Assembly: GCF_020447265.1 (NCBI RefSeq)
Contig: NZ_JAJADR010000001.1
Coordinates: 806,001-870,000 of the forward strand
Length of the DNA stretch: 64,000 bases
DNA from: Hymenobacter lucidus
GTDB lineage: Bacteria > Bacteroidota > Bacteroidia > Cytophagales > Hymenobacteraceae
Reading direction: 5' to 3'
A program made the position numbers and the translations under genes. The notes below the pieces were generated by a model, which was not told the origin of the DNA, made no database searches, and worked only from the letters and a program-made list of their open reading frames with translations. Below are positions 9,821 to 17,242 of the stretch, piece by piece. Every line of letters begins with the position of its first letter. Position 1 is the stretch's first letter.

Positions 9821-10702
9821 TTAGCGGGCAGCGGCCGTTTTGTGGCTGGCCTGGCCGGCCGGGGCACCTTCAACGGCTGTGGGCAGCACCAGCACGGGTA
9901 CCGGGCTGTTGGCCAGCAGCCGGGCCGTAACGCTGCGGTGAAACAGCTCACCCAGGTAGCTCCGCTGCCGGGCTACCATGAGTACCATATCGGCGCGGGT
10001 ATCCTGCACGGCTGCCAGCAGGCCCGCGTCGGGGTGGCCATGCGTGTAGCCACGCAGCTCGGGCGTCGTCAGCCCATCTACCAGCCCACTGACCTGCACC
10101 GCGTGCAGAGCCGCCCCGCAGCCGGCATCGTCCACCACATTGTCCGACACGTGGGCTACTGCCAGGTGAGTGCCAAGAGTAGCCAATAGCTGGCGCAACG
10201 GGCGGGAGTTTGGCCCCAGCGTAAACGGCTCCCGGTCGGCGGCAAGTAGAAAACGACGGGGCGGCTCCTGCGCGGGCGCGGTGCGCGGCACCACCAGCAC
10301 GGGATAGTGCAACGTGCGCAGCAAATCGGCACAGTCGGCTTCGACGCTGGTAGAAGCCGCCGCACCGGGCTCGGGCTGGCCCAGCACGAACAGTACTGGG
10401 TGGTGGCGCCGGGCCAGGTCATCGGCCACGACAGGTAGCAGGTCGGTAGTAACTTCCACAGTGGCGGGCGTAGTCAGCGCCTCGGCCTGCCGGTAGAGGG
10501 CCGCGGCCGTATCGGTTTGGCGCCGGAGCTCGTCCTGGCGAAATTCCTCGCCCAGCATTTCGTAGGGGTCAACCATGGCAGCGCGGTTCACATGCAGCAA
10601 CACCAGCTTGGCTTGCAGCGCCTGGGCCAGCGTGTCGGCGTATTGGACGGCGTGCCGGGCTCCTTCGTAAAACCCGGCAAATGCAATGATAGTCAGAGGC
10701 AT
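9821..10702 (-). CDS. Tandem universal stress protein (UspA domains)
   Basis: 293 residues from ATG 10702; upstream codons to 10744 are open but MPLTIIAFAGFYEGAR is the standard Usp start. Two Usp domains (about 1-140 and 150-290) are present. The second carries a recognisable nucleotide-loop-like end, SVTARLLANSPVPVLVLP, but the classic ATP-binding G-2x-G-9x-G(S/T) is only partly met. It is paralogous to the Usp gene at 12695-13516: SYLGELFHRSV here matches SFLGQLFHHSV there. Such proteins support survival under stress or low oxygen. The two copies flank the L,D-transpeptidase gene. Confidence 0.88.
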   Translation of the reverse strand: MPLTIIAFAGFYEGARHAVQYADTLAQALQAKLVLLHVNRAAMVDPYEMLGEEFRQDELRRQTDTAAALYRQAEALTTPATVEVTTDLLPVVADDLARRHHPVLFVLGQPEPGAAASTSVEADCADLLRTLHYPVLVVPRTAPAQEPPRRFLLAADREPFTLGPNSRPLRQLLATLGTHLAVAHVSDNVVDDAGCGAALHAVQVSGLVDGLTTPELRGYTHGHPDAGLLAAVQDTRADMVLMVARQRSYLGELFHRSVTARLLANSPVPVLVLPTAVEGAPAGQASHKTAAAR

Positions 10703-10745
10703 GGCAATGGCAGGATAAGTGGCGGAATGGCGGTGCCAGAGCACA

Positions 10746-10859
10746 TTAGCCCTGAGTACCGGTAGCCCGACCCGCTACATGGGTGCCGCGCAAATACATG
10801 CTAGTCAGGGCCAGAGCGGCAATGAGCAGGGCCGAAAACAGGAAAGTGGGCGTTATCAT
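10746..10859 (-). CDS. Possible 37-residue single-span membrane protein
   Basis: An ATG at 10859 opens a short frame ending in TAA at 10746 that encodes one hydrophobic segment (MITPTFLFSALLIAALALTS) and a short polar tail (MYLRGTHVAGRA). It lies just upstream of, and on the same strand as, the Usp gene at 10702, with 43 bases between. Small one-span proteins like this are common but easy to find by chance; no homologue is recognised. No Shine-Dalgarno sequence is visible, which is usual in this phylum. Confidence 0.35.
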   Translation of the reverse strand: MITPTFLFSALLIAALALTSMYLRGTHVAGRATGTQG

Positions 10860-10928
10860 GGTGTAGGTTAATTAAGGGCCTGGCGGCCGGTGGCAAATGA
10901 TATACTTACCTCAAATAACAATAGTTAA

Positions 10929-10950
10929 GTTAGTCAACGCGCTGACTAAC
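10929..10950. repeat. Inverted repeat after the L,D-transpeptidase gene
   Basis: Perfect 8-base arms gttagtca and tgactaac around acgcgc, just past the stop of the minus-strand transpeptidase gene. It could be a weak terminator or an operator for the small gene and Usp gene downstream. No T run follows. Confidence 0.45.
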
Positions 10951-10956
10951 ATTGGC

Positions 10957-12495
10957 TTAATGGCTGACTTTTGTCATGCTAATTGGCTGGCTGGCGCTGG
11001 TCGGGCTTAACACTGGCGCAAACAGGGCCCGCCGGATAGCCTCGTCGCGGTGGTAGATGTCGGGCAGAAAGCGCAGCTGGCCATTTTCGGCTATGCAGGT
11101 AGCGTAGCGCACGTGCAGGGGCATGGGTTGGCGCAGCAGCACGTTTTGGGGGCGTGGCTGGCGGGCACATTCCTCCTCACTGGGCAGGGGCACAACCTGG
11201 CCCTCGCGGCGCAGCAAATAGGCGGCCAGCTGCATGGGTTGTTGCAGCCGGATGCAGCCGTGGCTCAAGGCCCGGGCGTCGAGGTCGAAAAGCTGGCGCA
11301 TAGGTGTGTCATGCAAATACACGGCGTAGGGGTTGGCGAAGCGGAAAACGATATTGCCCAGCGCATTTTCACAGCCGCCTGCCTGCCGGATGCTGTAGGC
11401 GAAGCTTTTCGCCGTGACTTTGTGCCACGCAATGGCGGTGGGGTCTAGCTGCTGGCCCCGGTAGTTGTAGAGGGCCAGACCGTTGCGCTCCAGGTAGCGG
11501 GCGTTGGCTTGCAGGCGGGGCAGCATTTCTATGGTAGCAATGGAGCGGGGCACGTGCCAGTCGGGGGCCAGCGTGAAGTGACTGATGCGGCTGCTAAGCG
11601 TGGGCGTGGGCGTTTCGGGCTTACCCACCACCACCCGGTACGTACGCACCTCCCGGCTATTCTTGATGAGGTGCAGCTCGTAGGCCGGAATGTTGATTAG
11701 CACGTACTCCGAATCGGGCGGCAGGGCGTGCCAGCGCCAGCGCTCCAGGTTCAGGGCCGCCTGCTCGTACTGTACCCGGTGGGCGTGGGCCGAAGCTGGG
11801 GCAACGGGGCGGGCTAACCACCGGGCCAGGGCCTGCTGCAGCTGTTGGTACTCAAGGTGCGCCGGCTGCCCGGCCAGCATGGCAGTGGGCACCGTGTGGG
11901 TGGTCAGCGCGGTGCGTAGCTCCACTGCTGGCTGCCGAAGGTGGCCCGCCGCTATTTCGCCCGCCGATACAGTGTACGGCCGCAGGCGGCCCCGGCTCAC
12001 GTCATTCATAAAACGCAGCACTGCGTCGCTCAGGTACACTTCCAGTCCGGCCTGCTGCCGGGCGTGCGGCTGCGGTGTGGTCGGCTGGTGCAGCGAGTCG
12101 CGCAGGGCCTGCAGCCGCAGCCAGTGGTAATCGGTGGGGCGCAGGCCATAGTCGGCCGCCCGTGCCAGCAGGGCCAGGGCCGCTTGGGCATTGATAGAGA
12201 TGCTGTCGGCCGGCACGGTCCAGGCAGGCTGGTAGGTAGTGCCATAGAAGTTCCGCACCTGCGGGCCGGCCTGCAACCCCAGCTGCCGGTCCCTTTCCTG
12301 CAAGGTGCCAGCGGCCGTATCAAGCAGTGCCTGAATCAGCGGGGCCACGTCCATGGGTAAGGCCTGCGGGCTGAACAGCGTCGGCAGGGCCTTCGCCACT
12401 TCCGTTGCTGCGGTGGTAGCCCTCGGAGTGCAGCGTGGCACGGCCAGTAGCAGGGGCAGGCACCAGAAAAGCCGGAAAAAGGCGGATAATGCCAC
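10957..12495 (-). CDS. Murein L,D-transpeptidase (YcbB/LdtD-like)
   Basis: 512 residues starting at a GTG (12495); no in-frame ATG precedes the signal. An N-terminal hydrophobic segment with Cys22 (LLAVPRC) suggests a secreted or lipid-anchored periplasmic enzyme. A helical substrate region precedes a YkuD catalytic domain (about 265-430) with IPAYELHLIKN at its start and the active site HDTPM...SHGCIRL, Cys414 being the nucleophile. It makes 3-3 cross-links in peptidoglycan or attaches proteins to it. Two universal stress genes flank it, and a TGA-N6-TCA palindrome lies 105 bases upstream of its start and another inside its last codons, suggesting shared stress control. Confidence 0.88.
   Translation of the reverse strand: MALSAFFRLFWCLPLLLAVPRCTPRATTAATEVAKALPTLFSPQALPMDVAPLIQALLDTAAGTLQERDRQLGLQAGPQVRNFYGTTYQPAWTVPADSISINAQAALALLARAADYGLRPTDYHWLRLQALRDSLHQPTTPQPHARQQAGLEVYLSDAVLRFMNDVSRGRLRPYTVSAGEIAAGHLRQPAVELRTALTTHTVPTAMLAGQPAHLEYQQLQQALARWLARPVAPASAHAHRVQYEQAALNLERWRWHALPPDSEYVLINIPAYELHLIKNSREVRTYRVVVGKPETPTPTLSSRISHFTLAPDWHVPRSIATIEMLPRLQANARYLERNGLALYNYRGQQLDPTAIAWHKVTAKSFAYSIRQAGGCENALGNIVFRFANPYAVYLHDTPMRQLFDLDARALSHGCIRLQQPMQLAAYLLRREGQVVPLPSEEECARQPRPQNVLLRQPMPLHVRYATCIAENGQLRFLPDIYHRDEAIRRALFAPVLSPTSASQPISMTKVSH
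10966..10977. promoter_or_regulatory. Candidate CRP/FNR-type site TGACTTTTGTCA
   Basis: A palindrome with the core TGA-N6-TCA of CRP/FNR-family sites, inside the last codons of the transpeptidase gene and about 105 bases before the small membrane gene. The complementary-spacer twin is at 12600-12611. Confidence 0.3.
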
Positions 12496-12599
12496 AGCGA
12501 AACGAGAGGTATAGCAGGAAGAAGAGAATGGAGCGTCACCATAGTTTCTATATAGTGCGCCGGCTCAGCAAGATTACCGGCGAAACGATGCGGGAGGTA

Positions 12600-12611
12600 T
12601 GACAAAAGTCA
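12600..12611. promoter_or_regulatory. Candidate CRP/FNR-type site TGACAAAAGTCA
   Basis: A palindrome with the TGA-N6-TCA core in the divergent region between the transpeptidase gene (start 12495, minus) and the Usp gene (start 12695, plus), well placed to control both. With one extra base on each side it is the exact inverse of the site at 10966-10977. Confidence 0.4.
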
Positions 12612-12694
12612 GGTGCAAAGCCAACCTTTAGCATGGCTCAGCCGCTGCGGGGCCCGGTTATTTGCTTGCAGGTTTCCTCCTTATCTACTGCGTC

Positions 12695-13516
12695 ATGGCT
12701 GCTGCACTGCTCATCCTAACTGACTTTTTCCAGGCTGCCAACCGGGCCCTGAACTACGCCAGCAACCTGGCCGGGGCCATTGGGGGCCGTATGGTGCTAT
12801 TGCACGTGCGCCGCGACTCAGTGCTGGACCCAGAAATGTTTACCGGGCAGCTTTCCTGCCGTAGCCAAGAAGCCGCCGATATAGCTCTGCATAGCGTAGC
12901 CGGTAATCTGGCGGTGCCCGTGGTGGCCGAAGTTGGCTATGGTCAGGTGGCGTATGCTGTAGCCGATGCTGTAAGCCGGCACCACCCGGCCCTGATTGTG
13001 CTGGGCCGCCCCGACTATTCATCCCTGCCCGACGAGTTGGTACATACCACCTCTTTGGATATTCTGCGCACTGCGCCCTACCCCATGTTGGTGGTGCCTC
13101 ATACCCTGGCCTCTACTCAGCCGCCGCGCCGTTTGCTGCTGGCCGTCGACGGGGAGGCATTTTCACTGGGTGAGCATGCCGGCGCTGCCCGCCACCTACT
13201 CGCCGCCCTGGGAGCTGCACTGACCGTGCTGCACGTAGCCACCACGCCCTCGGAGACAGAAGTTGACCCAGCTGCGTGGTCGGTGCTACAAACCGGCTTG
13301 GCTGTAGATCTGCCAACGCAAGTACACACGCGCACGGTGGTGGACGAAAGCCCGGTAGAGGGAATCTTGCAGGCAGCCCGGCCCGAGGACTTCGACCTGG
13401 TGGTCCTTATTGCTCGGCCTCGCAGCTTCTTGGGGCAGCTTTTTCACCACAGCGTCACGGCTCAGGTGTTGCTACATAGCCCCATTCCGGTACTGGTGCT
13501 GCCGGCTACCGAATAA
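12695..13516 (+). CDS. Tandem universal stress protein (UspA domains)
   Basis: 273 residues from ATG 12695 (MAAALLILTDFFQAANRALN); an upstream TTG at 12662 is in frame but would break the Usp start. Two Usp folds are seen, the first with NLAGAIGGRMVLLHV and ALIVLGRPD, the second ending HSVTAQVLLHSPIPVLVLP. It is a paralogue of the gene at 9821-10702 and stands divergent to the L,D-transpeptidase. The intergenic region holds the TGACAAAAGTCA palindrome. It is the last chromosomal gene before the tRNA-borne island. Confidence 0.87.
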   Translation: MAAALLILTDFFQAANRALNYASNLAGAIGGRMVLLHVRRDSVLDPEMFTGQLSCRSQEAADIALHSVAGNLAVPVVAEVGYGQVAYAVADAVSRHHPALIVLGRPDYSSLPDELVHTTSLDILRTAPYPMLVVPHTLASTQPPRRLLLAVDGEAFSLGEHAGAARHLLAALGAALTVLHVATTPSETEVDPAAWSVLQTGLAVDLPTQVHTRTVVDESPVEGILQAARPEDFDLVVLIARPRSFLGQLFHHSVTAQVLLHSPIPVLVLPATE

Positions 13517-13881
13517 AGTTCGGCATTCTGCTTTTCTCGGTCCCCTATCTAAAGCCATCAGTCAATTTCGCCCCTCGCCATGAAAGCCACGGTAGCGCAA
13601 GCCTAGGGTCAGCAGTTACAATTAGAGCAGGTACCGGCGCCGGTTGTTACGCCCGGCCGCCTTCTGATATAGCCGCCTACGGCGTGTGCCATACTAATCG
13701 GCATGCCCCCAGCGGCGACTGGCCGGTGAAAGCCACCAGTCTGGGTTTCTTCACCCGCTGTGCTTTGACGAGGCTTAACATATATGTTCACGAAAAAGCC
13801 CGTGGCCATTCGGTCGAGGGCTTTTTCGTAAGCAGTGAGTTGTTTAAAGCCAAATCAGCCACTCGACATTTCCGTTGAGTG
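13517..13881. other. Gene-free stretch before the island, with one terminator
   Basis: No convincing gene. A nine-codon frame (ATG 13580 to TAG) is too short to support. The only clear structure is the hairpin at 13790-13829 and the palindrome aatcagccactcgac/gttgagtggctgatt at about 13851-13888, which would have terminated the original tRNA-Gly transcript on the minus strand. Confidence 0.6.
13790..13829. terminator. Bidirectional terminator
   Basis: Perfect 12-base arms acgaaaaagccc (13790-13801) and gggctttttcgt (13818-13829) with A and T runs on either side. It lies about 270 bases after the Usp stop and before the island boundary. Confidence 0.75.
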
Positions 13882-13941
13882 GCTGATTCACAATGAGCGA
13901 GAAACGAGGTTCGAACTCGCGACCCTCAGCTTGGGAAGCTG
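13882..13941. repeat. Island left attachment site (attL)
   Basis: 60 bases identical at 59 positions to 28506-28565; the one difference is T here for C there in the T-arm of the tRNA. It contains the last 46 bases of a tRNA-Gly(CCC) gene (13896-13941, minus strand) and 14 bases of downstream sequence. The fragment has no D-arm or 5' half and no promoter. Confidence 0.9.
13896..13941 (-). pseudogene. 3' fragment of tRNA-Gly(CCC)
   Basis: Matches the anticodon arm to the acceptor end of the full tRNA at 28520-28592 but lacks the 5' half; the match stops at 13941. It is the scar left by insertion at the tRNA 3' end. Confidence 0.9.
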
Positions 13942-14047
13942 CGGACTGTATGTTGTTATTGTTTGTTAATGTTGCCTGTTGTTACTAAAAAGCGCCTTTT
14001 TGGCTTGTTGGCGTCTTGCGGTTTACTATCATTACCCCGCTTTCTAC

Positions 14048-14055
14048 TACATTTG
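14048..14055 (+). promoter_or_regulatory. -7 promoter element (TACATTTG) for the integrase
   Basis: Exact match to TAnnTTTG, 43 bases before the integrase ATG. It overlaps the first of the tgtgtaatt repeats by two bases, so integrase binding there could repress its own gene. Confidence 0.5.
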
Positions 14056-14095
14056 TGTAATTCGCTGTGTAATTAACTCTCAGGCGGATTACACA
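14054..14095. repeat. Candidate integrase arm-type sites, left end
   Basis: Two direct copies of tgtgtaatt (14054-14062 and 14066-14074) spaced 12 bases apart, then an inverted copy, tgtgtaatcc on the minus strand (14086-14095). The right end of the island has a related 12-base-spaced pair at 28450-28472. Confidence 0.45.
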
Positions 14096-14097
14096 GG

Positions 14098-15468
14098 ATG
14101 GGCAAAACAACTGAGCACAAAGAGGGCAAAGCTTTAGTGAAAGTGGTATACTACACTAGCAACACGTTGGCCGATGGGTCGCACCCTTTCTATGTACGCA
14201 TTACCAAAAACCGGAAACGCAAGTACATAGCCACCGACCTAACCTTGCACCCGAAATACTGGAACCCGCTCAAAAAAGAAATTCGCAAAAGCTATCCTGA
14301 GCCAGGCCGCGACAAGCTACTGAAAAAGCTATCCGAATGGGAAGCGAAGTATAGTGGGGCCGCCGACATGCTGGCGGAGGCCGACGAACAACACGACGCG
14401 CCTGCCGTAGCCACTAAAGCCATTGAGGGTCGCAAGGCAGCGCGGCGGGTAAAGCTGTTGGCCTACTGCGACGAGTTGAGCGCGGGCTACCTCAAAACCG
14501 GGCAGGCTGGCAATGCCACCGTGTACCGCGACCTACGCAATCAATTGGCGAAATTCGTGGCCGCAGAAAATAACGCTCCTGCACCGCCTACAGGTAGGGG
14601 GCAGGCTGAAGCATGGGCCACCTGGCTTAGCCTTTATGATGTGCCCTTTGACCGGGTCAATGTAAATTTTTGCCACGAATGGGAGAAAACGCTACGAGCT
14701 ACGGGCATCAAAGAAATAACATTATCGTTGCGATTCAGAACACTTAGGGCGGTGCTTAACCAAGCCATTGCGGCGGGGCTAATGAAGGCTACGGCTTATC
14801 CTTTCGCCCGTACTGTAGCTGAAAAGCACAAGCTGCAAGTCGGGAAGTTTGATGTAAGTACGGCAAAGAGGGCCGTTGGCCGCGACGATCTACGCCGCTT
14901 AGAGGCATTAGAACCAGCTAACGAGCGACAACGCCTGGCGAAAAACGTGTTTCTATTCTCCTTCTACGCTGGAGGAATCAATTTTGTGGACTTAGGCCTG
15001 CTGCGTTGGCGTAATCTGAGCGGCGAGGCAGCGGGTACGGGACGCCCAGAACGACTGAGTTATGTGCGTCAAAAAACGGGCGGCAAATTATCGGTGCGGC
15101 TAATGGCACCCGCCGCAGCTATTCTAGCAGCCTATCACCCCTATACCTACACCACGCCAGCCAACTACATTTTTCCTGTGCTTGACATGGACCGGCACAT
15201 TACCCCCCACCAAATAAAGAATCGACTGCACAAGGTGCTGGGGCAAGTTAATAAGGACTTAAAGGAGCTAGGCCAGCTAGCCGGCATTGCTACGCCGCTT
15301 ACTACCTACGTGGCCCGCCACACCTTTGCTACCACCCTCCGAATGAGCGGAACCGGAACAGCGGTAATTTCGCAGGCGATGGGCCACAAATCTGAGGCCG
15401 TGACGGCCGTTTACTTGGATTCCTTCGCGTCGGACCTTGTGGATAACGCCTTCGAGGGGCTGCTTTGA
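14098..15468 (+). CDS. Tyrosine recombinase (island integrase)
   Basis: 456 residues with the Bacteroidota integrase layout: an N-terminal arm-DNA-binding domain (about 10-90), a SAM-like core-binding domain (about 120-240) and the catalytic domain (270-456). Box II is present as YVARHTFAT (Arg407, His408), then MGHKS (His430) and the nucleophile Tyr439 in VYLDSF. At the place of the first catalytic Arg the sequence reads FYAGGINF, with Gly292 where many relatives have Arg. It lies 157 bases from attL and reads inward, the usual place for an island integrase, and it overlaps the next gene by four bases. Confidence 0.93.
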   Translation: MGKTTEHKEGKALVKVVYYTSNTLADGSHPFYVRITKNRKRKYIATDLTLHPKYWNPLKKEIRKSYPEPGRDKLLKKLSEWEAKYSGAADMLAEADEQHDAPAVATKAIEGRKAARRVKLLAYCDELSAGYLKTGQAGNATVYRDLRNQLAKFVAAENNAPAPPTGRGQAEAWATWLSLYDVPFDRVNVNFCHEWEKTLRATGIKEITLSLRFRTLRAVLNQAIAAGLMKATAYPFARTVAEKHKLQVGKFDVSTAKRAVGRDDLRRLEALEPANERQRLAKNVFLFSFYAGGINFVDLGLLRWRNLSGEAAGTGRPERLSYVRQKTGGKLSVRLMAPAAAILAAYHPYTYTTPANYIFPVLDMDRHITPHQIKNRLHKVLGQVNKDLKELGQLAGIATPLTTYVARHTFATTLRMSGTGTAVISQAMGHKSEAVTAVYLDSFASDLVDNAFEGLL

Positions 15469-15884
15469 GAGATGAATTGAAAAAAAATGGTCGATTTCAG
15501 AATATCAAAGAAATGGCTGAAATCGACTTCTCACCTTTGTATCACTCTTACCAGTCACTACTAACCCCTTTTGGTGAGAGGCAGTTAATGCCAACAACTT
15601 TAATCACCGCGAGCGTCGGCTACGCTCAACTATTAGATGAGTTCCGCGCCATGATACGGCAAGAGCTCAGCCATCTGCAAGCTCTTTCTACTGCGCCAAC
15701 GGCGGCAGTCGGAGGAATCGAACTGGCGATGGAAATCACTCGTCTCAGCCGCTCCCGCATCTACGCCTTGGTGCAGGAACGTGGCATCCCCCACGGTAAG
15801 CGGGGTAACAAGTTATACTTCGACCGCGCCAAATTATTGGCATGGGTAGAAGAGGGCGAACGGCAGGAAAAGCAGGTTAGATAA
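15465..15884 (+). CDS. Excisionase-like helix-turn-helix protein
   Basis: Up to 139 residues. The C-terminal part (about 85-135) is a MerR/excisionase-type winged helix: a helix with LAMEITRLSRSRIYALVQE, then the wing IPHGKRGNKLYFDRAKLLAWVEEGE. This form is common next to Bacteroidota integrases and steers excision or represses the element. The start is uncertain: TTG 15465 overlaps the integrase stop, while ATGs at 15513 and 15588 are also in frame and keep the HTH. The helicase gene follows directly. Confidence 0.8.
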   Translation: MRDELKKNGRFQNIKEMAEIDFSPLYHSYQSLLTPFGERQLMPTTLITASVGYAQLLDEFRAMIRQELSHLQALSTAPTAAVGGIELAMEITRLSRSRIYALVQERGIPHGKRGNKLYFDRAKLLAWVEEGERQEKQVR

Positions 15885-17114
15885 ATGCTGGCTTCGCTGT
15901 TGACAACTAACGGTCAATATGATATTGCAGGGGAGAAAATCTCCTGCAATGTCAATGCCGCTGAAAGGCACGAGGTAACCAATCTGGTCCTCCTACCTTC
16001 ATTGCTAGAACGCGCTGACGAACTTGCGAATTGGACCGCACCTTCTACTACACGGATTCGGACTGCCGCAGAACGCCTTACAGCAGCTGCTGACTTGCCG
16101 CCTTTAGTGCCTCTGTTTGGACCACTCTGGGAAACTCCTGGTATCGCTATTCTGGCCGGAGATACTGGGGTTGGCAAGAGCATTCTAGCTGTCCATATTG
16201 CTCATCTAGTTTCTTCTTCTACACCAGAATTGTTAGGATTGGCCAGCAGTTCGAATGAATCAGTGCTATACTATGACTTCGAACTGACTGACCGCCAATT
16301 CGCCAAACGATTCGATGGATTTCCTTTCTCCGCGCGATTCATCATTGGTGATACCGATCCTGTAGCTGAAGACGTGGGCACCTTCACCTTCGAGCATATC
16401 GCGGCCGACCTTGACCGCACTGGAGCCCGATTGGTAATACTCGATAATATCACCGCGCTAGCCTTGAAGACCACAGCTGACGCTGATGTAAGTATCGGTA
16501 TCATGCGTGGCCTTAAACGCCTGCAAAACGAGCGAGGTGTTTCCACCTTGATTTTAGCTCACACGCCTAAGATCCCTCCAGGAGTTCCACTATCGCTCAA
16601 CGACTTGGCTGGGAGTAAGCACCTGTCCAACTTCGCGGATAGTGTTTTCTTCATTAGTAAGTCGGCTCAGGGCCCGCACATCCGTTACCTCAAGCAGGTA
16701 AAAAATCGCACTAACGAGGAGATGGCAGGTGTACTAGTTTGCGAACTCGGCACAGAATCTGGGTACCTCGGTTTCACGCTCGTGGGGCCAGGTGAAGAAG
16801 CCGACCACCTAGGAACTCGTTCAGAGGAACGTGTTGGTAAAACTCGAAAGGAAGCCGTCGCGCCCCTGCAAACTATTCTTGGCCTCCTGCCAGACCTTCT
16901 TGTTACGGCACAGCCAGCAGGCCAGCTGGAAAAGGAACTTGCTCAGCTTTTGGATTGCAGTGACCGTACCATCCGCGACCGTCTCAAAGAAATATCGGCA
17001 CCTGGCGCATGTTATACAGTCAACCAGGGTGGTATAGTGTGCAGCATCGAGCAGGAAGGCGTCGGGCGCGAGTCCCGATATCATCTGCGGCCGGTAGATA
17101 ATGCTAACGCCTAG
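15885..17114 (+). CDS. RepA-like RecA-fold ATPase / replicative helicase
   Basis: 409 residues. A RecA-type ATPase core shows Walker A AGDTGVGKS (91-99), a strand end VLYYDFELTD and Walker B ARLVILDNITAL (Asp187), with a motif LILAHTPK after it. This matches the RepA/KaiC-like hexameric helicases found in mobile elements. The C-terminal part has a winged-helix-like region (LEKELAQLLDCSDRTIRDRL). It begins immediately after the excisionase-like gene and precedes a primase-like gene, forming a replication module. It probably loads at an island origin not located here. GC content is lower than in the chromosome. Confidence 0.78.
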   Translation: MLASLLTTNGQYDIAGEKISCNVNAAERHEVTNLVLLPSLLERADELANWTAPSTTRIRTAAERLTAAADLPPLVPLFGPLWETPGIAILAGDTGVGKSILAVHIAHLVSSSTPELLGLASSSNESVLYYDFELTDRQFAKRFDGFPFSARFIIGDTDPVAEDVGTFTFEHIAADLDRTGARLVILDNITALALKTTADADVSIGIMRGLKRLQNERGVSTLILAHTPKIPPGVPLSLNDLAGSKHLSNFADSVFFISKSAQGPHIRYLKQVKNRTNEEMAGVLVCELGTESGYLGFTLVGPGEEADHLGTRSEERVGKTRKEAVAPLQTILGLLPDLLVTAQPAGQLEKELAQLLDCSDRTIRDRLKEISAPGACYTVNQGGIVCSIEQEGVGRESRYHLRPVDNANA

Positions 17115-17146
17115 CTTCACCCTTGCCTCCTTGTGTCACGCTAGAC

Positions 17147-17207
17147 GTTGGAAGCTGGAAGCTGGAAATGTCTCTACGAGTGAGTTTCCATCTTTCCAGC
17201 TTCCAAC
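17147..17207. repeat. Inverted repeat of the 'ggaagctgg' type
   Basis: Perfect 13-base arms gttggaagctgga (17147-17159) and tccagcttccaac (17195-17207). The left arm is followed by a further partial copy (agctggaa). It sits between the helicase and primase-like genes and could fold in the mRNA. Confidence 0.75.
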
Positions 17208-17242
17208 ATGGGACAATTTTACTTCTACGCCTTTCTTTCTCC

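Noticed and set aside
13896-13941. A second tRNA-Gly gene at the left end of the island
   Set aside because: Only the 3' 46 bases are present; there is no 5' half, D-arm or promoter, so it is an attachment-site scar.
17123-17242. A 40-residue N-terminal extension of the primase-like protein
   Set aside because: It is encoded by the inverted repeat and lacks family character; the ATG at 17243 leads straight to the zinc ribbon.
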